Source: CAINVV01 sp963663005 (GTDB taxonomy: Bacteria; Bacteroidota; Bacteroidia; Bacteroidales; Prolixibacteraceae). From it: a stretch of 64,000 nt of DNA. Under the pieces are notes generated by a model. The model ran no database searches and was not told the DNA's origin. It was given only the letters and a program-made list of their open reading frames with translations. The DNA is taken from NCBI GenBank assembly GCA_963663005.2, contig CAXXHH010000003.1:248001-312000 (forward strand). Direction: 5' to 3'. Positions 17,454 to 25,073 of this stretch are shown in pieces. The position numbers and the translations under genes are program-made. Positions within the stretch are counted from its first letter, which is position 1. Every line of letters starts with the position of its first letter.

Positions 17454-18791
17454 TTAAAGGCTCATCAGATGGTAGAAGGTTCTGAAAACCATACCGGAAT
17501 CAGACATTATCGGCGTTGAAAAACTGCCCTCCCCCAAATCAAGTGTTCCGAGAAGTTTGTAAGATGAGCTCGCTTGAATAACAAGAACTTTTCCATCCTT
17601 GGTTATGCAATAGAGGTTTCCGCCGACGCAAACAGGAGAACCGAAAATAGCTCCGGCAGGTCTTTCCTTCCAAAGCAATTCACCTGTCGCTAATTTCACG
17701 CATGCCACTGCTCCGCTATCCATAAATAAAAAGAGCAATTCGCCCACAATAATTGGCGTGGGCACATAGGGCGACAAGTTCGTGGGTAAGGAGTAACGAA
17801 CTGCTGCTTCCGGGATTTTGGCCTTCGCCTGATAGTCAAATACCACTGCACCTCCTTTTCTGCATGCAACAATCGACCCATTTGAATAAATCGGCGATGC
17901 AATAACTCTAGCCGGAAAAACATCTTTTCGTTCCCATAGAACTTCTCCGTTCTCAGGATTTACGCCGGTAAGTCCGTGCGCCTGACTGGCAAATATCAGT
18001 TGTTCAAAATGATTGTCTGATTTGATCAAAAGTGGACAAGAAAATGAGTTCGCAACGGCGGATTCCCTCTTCAATTCCCAGGCAGTCTTGCCTGTAGTTT
18101 TATTTACGGCGACCCACGAACTCTTCACCGAGCTGGAATCTTCCTGCTCACGGGTAAACAGCACATATTTTTCTGTGAGCACAATCGAGCTTCCGCCTCC
18201 ATGACGGCTCTGAATGCCTTCAAATTCCGCATCCCAGCGATGTGTTCCATCATGTGCAAGGGCTGTCAATGTTGTTTTCTCTTTGGAATACCAGATGAAA
18301 TATACCTGTGTCTCGTCCACTGCCGGCGACGCTGTTGCCAGCGTATTATCCACGTGCAAGGCCAAATCAGTTACCCTGAATTCTTTTTGCCACACCATTT
18401 TCCCATCCTCGGCATTGATGGCAAATGCATATCCGGTATCCTTCGCATCGTCTCCACTCGCAGTGAAAATTGTCTTCCCCCAAACAACGGGCGTGGTATT
18501 TCCTTTGCCGGGAAGAGCAATTTTCCAGCGGAAGCTACCTTCCTTCCATGCAACCCGTCCCTTCGCAGTGGGGTCAACCCCCGAACCGTCTGTTCCCCGA
18601 AACCGCGTCCATTGAAATGGCTGAGCCTTCAAAACAGTACAATTGCAGAGGAACAGGAAACTCAGCAAAAATATAAACCAGTACCGAAAGGCTTCAAACT
18701 TATCATTCTCACGGAAAGCCGGATGGACAAATCTGTTTGTCGGTAAATCGGTGCCAGGGGATACAATTCGTGCCATATTTTTACAAATCAT
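17454..18791 (-). CDS. PQQ-like beta-propeller protein, exported
   Basis: About 445 residues. After a long basic N-terminus there is one hydrophobic segment (about residues 36-52, FIFLLSFLFLCNC) that serves as signal anchor or lipoprotein signal. Repeated PQQ/BamB-like blades follow, with Trp motifs such as DGKMVWQKEF, TGKTAWELK, NGEVLWERK and TGELLWKE. Such propellers usually bind proteins or glycans and have no catalytic site. The start is uncertain: the frame opens with TTG at 18809, immediately next to the upstream stop, while ATGs lie at 18791 and 18776. Sandwiched between GH140-like and sialidase-like genes, so a helper in the same glycan pathway is likely. Confidence 0.75.
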   Translation of the reverse strand: MICKNMARIVSPGTDLPTNRFVHPAFRENDKFEAFRYWFIFLLSFLFLCNCTVLKAQPFQWTRFRGTDGSGVDPTAKGRVAWKEGSFRWKIALPGKGNTTPVVWGKTIFTASGDDAKDTGYAFAINAEDGKMVWQKEFRVTDLALHVDNTLATASPAVDETQVYFIWYSKEKTTLTALAHDGTHRWDAEFEGIQSRHGGGSSIVLTEKYVLFTREQEDSSSVKSSWVAVNKTTGKTAWELKRESAVANSFSCPLLIKSDNHFEQLIFASQAHGLTGVNPENGEVLWERKDVFPARVIASPIYSNGSIVACRKGGAVVFDYQAKAKIPEAAVRYSLPTNLSPYVPTPIIVGELLFLFMDSGAVACVKLATGELLWKERPAGAIFGSPVCVGGNLYCITKDGKVLVIQASSSYKLLGTLDLGEGSFSTPIMSDSGMVFRTFYHLMSL

Positions 18792-18809
18792 GATCGTGAA
18801 TATCTGCAA

Positions 18810-20222
18810 TTATTTTGATTTCACCGATTCGAGTATCAAAACCCAGTCGTTTCCATCGACGGGTTTGCCGGGTGGATTAAAGTTGTGAGTTCCGGTATTG
18901 TTGAACTGGCCTATCCTGGTGATTTCACCTGTAGCGGGATCAAACCAGGAAGCTTTAACTTTTGCGCCGCTTATCTTACCCATCTGAATCGGCATTAGCC
19001 TCCCTGTATAGGTATAAACAAAGGCATAATCGTTCCCGCGGGTAGCGATAAGCCGATCGTATTTTTGGCCATTCTTACCGGCGATCAGAGATTGATCCGG
19101 AACACGTGAAAGGAACGGCTTGGAAAGAATCAGCTTTTTAAGGTATTGCATTTGTCCGGCACCTGGATCATTAATTGCCTCGTCCCAGAACTCTTTGGCG
19201 CCGTAAGCCGAACCCTTGTCTTTGGGAACATGAAATTGCATCACCGCACTGTTCCCGTATGTAAACCCAAAACATCCGGCAAAGACCGACCAATAGGCAT
19301 ACCTCCTTACATCTTCGGCTTTCCAGAAAGGCTGCAACGTATCATGCAAACCTTGCGGGATACCTTCGTAGGAAGGTTCGCCATCGATGGTTGGCTTAGT
19401 TGGCTTTTGCGAATAATCGAATGAGGCATATTTCCAGTTGTCCTCGCCAAAAGCCCACGGACTGTCGTCCTGTTTGTAACTACGGTGTCCGGATTGAAAC
19501 ATATTGAAATCCAGCCAGTTTTCGTTGTGGAACCAGAGCGACGAGGTTTTCCTGCCGAATGGATGAAAAGTGATCAGGTGATTGGGATCGTTTTCCCGTA
19601 ATGCGGTACCGATGGCATTCCAAACATCGGTCGAGTCACTTCCCATGGTATCCCCACCGTTTAACCAGATAATGTTGGATCTGTCTTTGTAGCGGTTGGC
19701 GATCCAGGCTGCATATTTGGCCGCATCTTCTTTAGTAACATGCCCGGCTTTCACATTGCTTCCCCAGACTGGCACCAACCCAACATAGAGGCCCTTCTCT
19801 GCGGCCTTATCGATGACAAAATCCATATGATCCCAATAATCGTACTGGGTAGAATCCTTATAATCAGAGCCTGGAGTCACAAGTGGTTTAGAAACATTCT
19901 GGTTTACCAGGGCAACGCTGCCATAAATGTTCTTCGCATTCAAGGTATGTAACATCATGATCTGAATTACATTGAATCCTTTCTCCGCTCGGTTGGTAAG
20001 GTATTTCTCCGCATCCTCCCTGGTAAGTTTCGTAAAAAGCAACCATCCGGTATCTCCAAGCCAAAAGAAAGGATCCCCTTTCTCTGTTACAATAAAACGG
20101 TGATTATCCGAAACATGCAAAGCTGGAAGTCGTTTCGGGTTTTGCGGTTGCAGCCTGGGATTTTCAGCTATGAGAGAAAGTGCTGAAACCAGAAACATCA
20201 GCGGCAGCAATAATTTTTTCAT
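18810..20222 (-). CDS. GH140-like (DUF4038) glycoside hydrolase
   Basis: 470 residues with a signal peptide (1-19, ending LIAEN). DUF4038/apiosidase-like TIM barrel: HRFIVTEKGDPFFWLGDTGW, then KGFNVIQIMMLH and a WLNGGDTMGSD stretch that probably holds a catalytic acid. The C-terminal domain (about 380-470, ASWFDPATGE ... WVLILES) matches the small beta domain once called collagen-binding. Characterised GH140 enzymes remove apiose from rhamnogalacturonan II side chains; other DUF4038 proteins have other targets. First gene of a three-gene operon; the next gene starts at most 20 bases after its stop. No SusC/SusD pair is adjacent, so this is a small satellite glycan operon. Confidence 0.8.
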   Translation of the reverse strand: MKKLLLPLMFLVSALSLIAENPRLQPQNPKRLPALHVSDNHRFIVTEKGDPFFWLGDTGWLLFTKLTREDAEKYLTNRAEKGFNVIQIMMLHTLNAKNIYGSVALVNQNVSKPLVTPGSDYKDSTQYDYWDHMDFVIDKAAEKGLYVGLVPVWGSNVKAGHVTKEDAAKYAAWIANRYKDRSNIIWLNGGDTMGSDSTDVWNAIGTALRENDPNHLITFHPFGRKTSSLWFHNENWLDFNMFQSGHRSYKQDDSPWAFGEDNWKYASFDYSQKPTKPTIDGEPSYEGIPQGLHDTLQPFWKAEDVRRYAYWSVFAGCFGFTYGNSAVMQFHVPKDKGSAYGAKEFWDEAINDPGAGQMQYLKKLILSKPFLSRVPDQSLIAGKNGQKYDRLIATRGNDYAFVYTYTGRLMPIQMGKISGAKVKASWFDPATGEITRIGQFNNTGTHNFNPPGKPVDGNDWVLILESVKSK

Positions 20223-20383
20223 TTTTCTGTCTATTTGTTTATTAGCCTAATCCACCGTACCTCACCGGTTGCTTTAATGAGTGAAAGCACGCAAACATCT
20301 CTGGTAACACTCAAACCAACGAAGGCTTTTTTTGCTCGCTTCGTCACACCATTTTTTGATGGTTTCCGACCAAGCTGCACAAA

Positions 20384-20500
20384 ATGAAACAATCCGGCAA
20401 ATTCCTCGCTAATATATTGAAAAACGACATTATTGCCACCAAAATTGGCAAGACATTTCCGAGTGAAAGCCGCGCGAAGTCGAAGAAAAAGATTACATGA
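20384..20500 (+). CDS. Small ORF, 38 residues, unrecognised
   Basis: Starts MKQSGKFLANILKNDIIATK and ends in a Lys-rich SKKKIT tail. Composition looks coding and strongly basic. Its TGA overlaps the ATG of the next small ORF (ATGA at 20497-20500), the usual sign of coupled translation. No family recognised; could be a remnant of a larger gene. Confidence 0.25.
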   Translation: MKQSGKFLANILKNDIIATKIGKTFPSESRAKSKKKIT

Positions 20501-20637
20501 GCCAATGCCCCCTACCGATTGGAGAACAAGACACTTATGCCACCGGGGTTGTTTGGCCCGGTCTGGATTGGCAAGTCAGATTAAATGAAAAATATGCTTA
20601 TCGTGGAAGTGAATACCAGGAGCTGCTAACCTGGTAA
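20497..20637 (+). CDS. Small ORF, 46 residues, unrecognised
   Basis: Starts MSQCPLPIGEQDTYATG and continues with an aromatic-rich stretch (VVWPGLDWQVRLNEKYAY). It overlaps the previous ORF by 4 bases and runs antisense into the last 40 bases of the acyl-CoA dehydrogenase gene. The Trp/Tyr pattern looks like true protein, possibly a fragment, but I cannot name it. Confidence 0.25.
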   Translation: MSQCPLPIGEQDTYATGVVWPGLDWQVRLNEKYAYRGSEYQELLTW

Positions 20638-22119
20638 TCTTCGATCAGGCGGACATGATCCGGAAAATGGAAATGACCGACTAACGCGGAAATCTCTTTC
20701 TTCAGAGATGTCAGACTGTTTTCGATTAAATCAGATCTGAATCCCTTTTCGCCTAAATCAATCACCATTTCCATGGAGATAATTCTGGAAAGAGCTTGTC
20801 CTAATTCAACCATTTTGCGCTGGGGCAACTCAAAATTCAGCTTGAAATCAAGCAAGTCCTTTAAGTAATCAGTTGCTTTTGTTGTTAGTTCATTGGCGCT
20901 AAGAAAATTGAAGAAATTCGACTCTTTCATCTGCTTCATCTGTTTGACAATGGCATCGGAAATTTGTGAATAGAGCATATCATTCGACCCTTCAAATATC
21001 TGAAACGGCCGACTGTCTGTTATTCCTCTGCCTCCGATATGACTTAGCCGATAAGCCTTTGCCCCAACCAGCTGAACGAGCGACTGTGCCGCATTCTGCA
21101 TCAGATCAGTGACATAACTCTTGACTGCATTGGCCTCCACACCATGACCGGAAAGGTCATTTTCGATACCGGCCTTTTCGCTGCTGCTGGCACACATTGC
21201 CGAGGCAATGGTGAAAGAGGATTGCAATTCGGAAAGCCTATGCTGAACCTGATCATATTCCACGAGAATCTTGCCAGACACAGAGCGCTCTCTGGTATGC
21301 GCAAGTGCCTCATCCAGCATACGCTGAATAAATCCAAGCGCCATTCCGGGGAACTGTAGCCGGCTTCTGTGCAGAAGATCCAAAAGAAGTTTCAGTCCGG
21401 TAGAATGAGGTTGAAGCCTGTACAAATGAGGAATTTCAACATCAATCCGGTTACGGCCGTAGGGTATCTGATAAAGTCCGAGGTTGTCAAAAAACTCTTC
21501 AACAACGATTTGCTGACCATCCTGATTCACATCACAAACAAAGAAATCTATATCACGCTTCAAATCGCCGCTTTTTAGCTGTTCACGCGCCGTCAAAAGC
21601 CAGAAATCTGCCCAGCCAGTCAGTCCGGCCCAATGTTTTGTACCTTTGATATTGTACGAATCTCCCTCCGATGTAAAAGAAGTCTGCATGTTCAGGGCAT
21701 CGCTCCCATGACCGGGTTCCGTAATCATTAATCCGCCCATGTTTTGGGCATTCATGAAACGGTCGAAAACCATTTTCTTCGCCTCCGGTGATCCGTATTT
21801 TGCCAATGGCTGCAAAAAAAAGCGCAGAGTTAATACCCAACGTCAGCGATAGCGCCAGAGACTCATACGACGCAGCGGAAAGCAGCGATAAAATCTCTTC
21901 AACTTTACCACCCCGTCCTCCAAACTCTTCAGGGATATTTACAGAAAGTGGATTTCCAGACATCACCTCCCGCATGACAAAAGGAGGCATTCCCCTCCTG
22001 GTACTCAGCTGGTCAATGTCTGCTCTCACACGGTAAGCGTGATTACTTCGTGACTTAAAATCTTCCAGAAAAACGTCGAACGGGATCTTTTGACTGGATG
22101 CAAAGTTTAAACTCATCAA
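20598..22119 (-). pseudogene. Acyl-CoA dehydrogenase, split by one-base frameshift
   Basis: Two overlapping frames together make one acyl-CoA dehydrogenase-family protein of about 506 residues. The first (from 22119) gives the N-terminal helical domain (IPEEFGGRGG, then NSALFF). The second gives AKYGSPEAKK, the active-domain motif MITEPGHGSDAL, KGTKHWAG and a long C-terminal part with RPFQIFEGSNDM. The break is at an 8-T run (coding strand; 21814-21821). With 7 Ts the frame reads through as NSALFLQPLAKYGS, the sequence expected for the family. FAD-dependent oxidation of acyl-CoA would be the function if intact. Either a recent mutation, a slippery tract allowing some full-length product, or a homopolymer sequencing error. 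Confidence 0.85.
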
Positions 22120-22232
22120 TAATGCAACTAAAATTAAAACTGAAACGACTACAATTTCTAAACGTCATATTTCGGGATATGTTGCAATAAAAATCACTAT
22201 TTTTAGAAAAAATTTAAATAACAATTCGAACT

Positions 22233-23564
22233 ATGACAGAAAACACCAAGAAAAAATTGAGTCGTCGTTCCTTTTTTGGGACCTCGATGATGGGTGCTGC
22301 CGGCTTAGCACTCCTTCCGGGTGTCGTTACCAGCTCACCGTCAAATCCGCCATCAGCGCCTGCTGATGTAAGATTGGGATTCATCGGTTTAGGCAGACAA
22401 GCCATGTTTTTACTAAGTGGATTTATTCAGATACCTGGAGTAGAAGTTGTTGCCGGATGTGATGTATATGGCATCAAACGCAAGCGTTTTGAAAAACGCG
22501 TTAACCAGGCAAATGCAAAGGCCGGTAAAACGACGAAAGCGGTAACTTTCGAAAAATTTGAGGATCTGCTCAAAAATCAAACCATCAATGCCGTTGTGAT
22601 CGCTGTTCCGGATCATTCCCATGCTCGGATTGCCATTGCGGCTCTGAAGGCAGGAAAAGAGGTTTATCTCGAAAAACCAATGACTTTCACCATCAAGGAA
22701 GGTCAGGAGTTGGTGAAATGTGTCCGCGAAAACAAACGGATTCTGGGTATCGGAAGCATGCAGCGATCTGATGCCAATTTCCAGAATGCCATTAAATTAG
22801 TGCATTCGGGCGCCATCGGGAAGGTGGAAAAAGTGAATGCCTATGTGGGCGCACCTCCTAAACCTTATGATTTACCCAAAGAAACGCTTCCAGCCGATCT
22901 TAACTGGGATTTATGGTTGGCTTCTCTTCCTGCAAATATTCATTACAACCACGAATTGGATCCGCCTATCAAACTGGATCCGGATGTCGACGAAGATATT
23001 TGGGGCGCTTGGCGCTGGTACACCGAGATGGGTGGTGGTTTCACGACCGACTGGGGCGCACACATGTTCGACATTGCGCAGTGGGGTCTGCAGATGGACA
23101 AAAATGGTCCGGTTGAGATTTCCCCTATCGGTGATGGCACTGAATACATGACATTCAAATATGCCAACGGCGTGGTAATGACCTCAGAGCCTTTTGATGC
23201 AAAAAAGACCAAGGGAGTAAAGTTTTGGGGTAAAAACGGATGGATCGAAGTGGCCCGTGGCTATTTCAATGCCTCAGATCCGAAACTCATCCCAGCGAAG
23301 AAAGCCGAAGTCAAAGGCTCTTACGAAACCAATATTCCTCACCAGGTAAATTTTGTCGAAGCCGTCAGAGCCCACAAAGATCCCTGCGTACCCGTCGAAA
23401 TTGGTCACAGCAGCTGCACAGTCTGTACACTCGGAAACATCGCCTGCCAACTGAAAAGAACCATTAAATGGGATCCGATCAAACAGGTTTTCATCGACGA
23501 CAAAGATGGCGCCGCTACCAAGATGATGCACTACCAATATAGAGAAGGTTACTCTCTTTTATAA
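22233..23564 (+). CDS. Tat-exported Gfo/Idh/MocA-family oxidoreductase
   Basis: 443 residues. A twin-arginine signal (SRRSFFGTS, residues 9-17, then a hydrophobic Ala/Leu stretch) indicates export of a folded, cofactor-loaded enzyme to the periplasm. The Rossmann domain follows: LGFIGLGRQ, GCDVYG, and the EKPMTFT motif that contains the family Lys. The C-terminal domain carries DWGAHMFDIAQW. The family oxidises or reduces sugars and inositols with NAD(P)(H), or acts as nicotinamide-dependent glycosidases (GH109-like). Substrate not predictable. Transcribed away from the acyl-CoA dehydrogenase gene and closed by a strong terminator. Confidence 0.88.
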   Translation: MTENTKKKLSRRSFFGTSMMGAAGLALLPGVVTSSPSNPPSAPADVRLGFIGLGRQAMFLLSGFIQIPGVEVVAGCDVYGIKRKRFEKRVNQANAKAGKTTKAVTFEKFEDLLKNQTINAVVIAVPDHSHARIAIAALKAGKEVYLEKPMTFTIKEGQELVKCVRENKRILGIGSMQRSDANFQNAIKLVHSGAIGKVEKVNAYVGAPPKPYDLPKETLPADLNWDLWLASLPANIHYNHELDPPIKLDPDVDEDIWGAWRWYTEMGGGFTTDWGAHMFDIAQWGLQMDKNGPVEISPIGDGTEYMTFKYANGVVMTSEPFDAKKTKGVKFWGKNGWIEVARGYFNASDPKLIPAKKAEVKGSYETNIPHQVNFVEAVRAHKDPCVPVEIGHSSCTVCTLGNIACQLKRTIKWDPIKQVFIDDKDGAATKMMHYQYREGYSLL

Positions 23565-23598
23565 AAAAGAAAAGGCTCTGAAAAGAGCCTTTTCTTTT
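23565..23598 (+). terminator. Strong intrinsic terminator
   Basis: AAAAGAAAAGGCTCT / AGAGCCTTTTCTTTT, a 15-base-pair perfect stem with a GAAA loop, starting next to the stop codon of the Gfo/Idh/MocA gene. Confidence 0.85.
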
Positions 23599-23644
23599 AG
23601 AAGACTGTCTCGTCCTGAAATAGCGATACACAAAAAGTAAAGCT

Positions 23645-24079
23645 ATGGAGGAAGAATTTGGGAAAGAGTATGTTAAGCGTACGCAAAAGGATTATTCAAT
23701 GTCCTTTAAATTGCAGATTGTTCACGAAGTTGAACAGGGAGAAATGACCGCAACAGAAGCCAGCAATAAGTATGGCATACAAGGGTCACACACGGTTGTT
23801 CATTGGGTTCGAAAATATGGTAGTTTTGATTGGGACAATCAAACGTCATTAAATATGCCCAAATCGAAGGACCAAAAGCTCCTGGAGTTGGAACAGCGAG
23901 TAAAACTTTTGGAAAAGCAAAAAGCATTTTTGGAGAAGCAAGTTGAGAATGCCGATAAAAAAGTGATCTTCTTTGACATGATGATCGACATGGCAGAACA
24001 AGAGTTTAAAATTCCAATACGAAAAAACTCCTTACCCGAGCAATCGACCGATTCCGAAAAGAAAGCAAAGAAACGATAG
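23645..24079 (+). CDS. IS3-family transposase OrfA
   Basis: 144 residues. Helix-turn-helix domain for binding the terminal repeats (MSFKLQIVHEVEQGEMT then EASNKYGIQGSHTVVHWVRKYG), followed by a leucine-zipper coiled coil (LELEQRVKLLEKQKAFLEKQ). The slippery heptamer A-AAA-AAC lies at 24022-24028 in register for -1 slippage, which would fuse OrfA to OrfB; without slippage OrfA ends at 24079. Confidence 0.88.
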   Translation: MEEEFGKEYVKRTQKDYSMSFKLQIVHEVEQGEMTATEASNKYGIQGSHTVVHWVRKYGSFDWDNQTSLNMPKSKDQKLLELEQRVKLLEKQKAFLEKQVENADKKVIFFDMMIDMAEQEFKIPIRKNSLPEQSTDSEKKAKKR

Positions 24080-24948
24080 TTTCTACCTGTGAATTGCTCG
24101 GGTTAGATAGACAGGTTTATTACCGTAAAAAGCGTTCAAAATCAAAGCGTCAGCATACTGCCACAAAGGTGGTCCGTCTTGTACGGGAGGTTCGTAGGCA
24201 AATGCCACGAATTGGGACTCGAAAGCTTCATTATTTATTGGAAGAGCCCCTCAGGGAACTAGGAGTTGGCCGGGATAAACTGTTTGCTATCCTAAAAGCC
24301 AATCACTTGATTATAAAACCTAAGAGGAGCTATAGAACAACGACGAACTCTCACCACCGGTTCCACAAGCATAAGAATCTGGTTGAACAAATACAGCTAA
24401 CCAGGCCGGAGCAGGTATGGGTTTCAGATATCACTTATATTGGAAATAGGAACAAACACTGTTATCTGGCATTAGTTACCGATGCCTATTCCAAGAAGGT
24501 GGTTGGGCACGATCTGTCAAATAGTTTAGGAGTTGATGGCACCCTGAGGGCATTGAATATGGCTGTCAAGAAACGGGAATATAAGAATGAACCATTGATT
24601 CACCACTCTGATCGAGGAATACAATATTGCTGTGATCAGTACCAGAATCTGCTTGTGAAAAGAAAGATAAAATGTAGTATGACTGAGAGCTACGATCCAT
24701 ATGCAAATGCAGTAGCTGAACGAGTGAATGGCATCCTAAAAGAGGAATTTCAACTGGAACAATATAATGTTGACATCGACACTATGAAGAAACTTGTAAA
24801 TGACAGTATACATCTTTATAACAACAAGCGCCCCCATTACTCATGCTACATGCTTACACCCGCACAAATGCATCGTCAAAAAACGGTAAAAATAAGAACC
24901 TATAAAAAAGCAGATGGTTTCAAGGCTAGCCTTGAAACCATCTATTAA
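24022..24948 (+). CDS. IS3-family transposase OrfB (made as OrfAB by -1 frameshift)
   Basis: The frame is open from 24010 and overlaps the end of orfA; no good start of its own precedes the conserved sequence, so it is expected as a fusion via the heptamer at 24022. HTH_21-like region (QVYYRKKRSKSK, RQMPRIGTRKLHYLL), then an rve catalytic core with the DDE triad in VSDITYIGN, IHHSDRGIQY and NAVAERVNGILKEE. Length and order match a full integrase-like OrfB. Confidence 0.9.
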   Translation, partial: KKLLTRAIDRFRKESKETIVSTCELLGLDRQVYYRKKRSKSKRQHTATKVVRLVREVRRQMPRIGTRKLHYLLEEPLRELGVGRDKLFAILKANHLIIKPKRSYRTTTNSHHRFHKHKNLVEQIQLTRPEQVWVSDITYIGNRNKHCYLALVTDAYSKKVVGHDLSNSLGVDGTLRALNMAVKKREYKNEPLIHHSDRGIQYCCDQYQNLLVKRKIKCSMTESYDPYANAVAERVNGILKEEFQLEQYNVDIDTMKKLVNDSIHLYNNKRPHYSCYMLTPAQMHRQKTVKIRTYKKADGFKASLETIY

Positions 24949-24997
24949 TTAATTAATTTCGTCCTGTTAAACCTGTATCGCTTTTTTAGGACTAGTC

Positions 24998-25061
24998 AGA
25001 CATAAGATATAAGAGACGAGACATGAGTGAGCCTCAATCTCATCTCTTATATCTTATGTCT
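24998..25061. terminator. 19-base-pair hairpin at IS edge, likely bidirectional terminator
   Basis: Perfect inverted repeat AGACATAAGATATAAGAGA (24998-25016) and its complement (25043-25061) around a 26-base loop. It lies 13 bases beyond the korAB stop. Its first four bases coincide with the possible IS target duplication, so the element may have landed at the foot of this hairpin. Confidence 0.6.
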
Positions 25062-25073
25062 TCTATCTACTAT

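Larger units (their letters stand above)
23607..24997 (+). mobile_element. Complete IS3-family insertion sequence
   Basis: About 1.39 kb. Imperfect terminal inverted repeats: GTCTCGTCCTGAAATAGCGA.. at 23607-23630 and its counterpart at 24974-24997 (reading inward GACTAGTCCTAAAAAAGCGA..), 19 of 24 matches by eye. AGAC occurs on both outer sides (23602-23605 and 24998-25001) and may be the target duplication; one extra T on the left leaves the exact tip uncertain. It holds orfA and orfB in the -1 frame arrangement. Both frames and the DDE residues are intact, so it may still be active. Confidence 0.85.
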
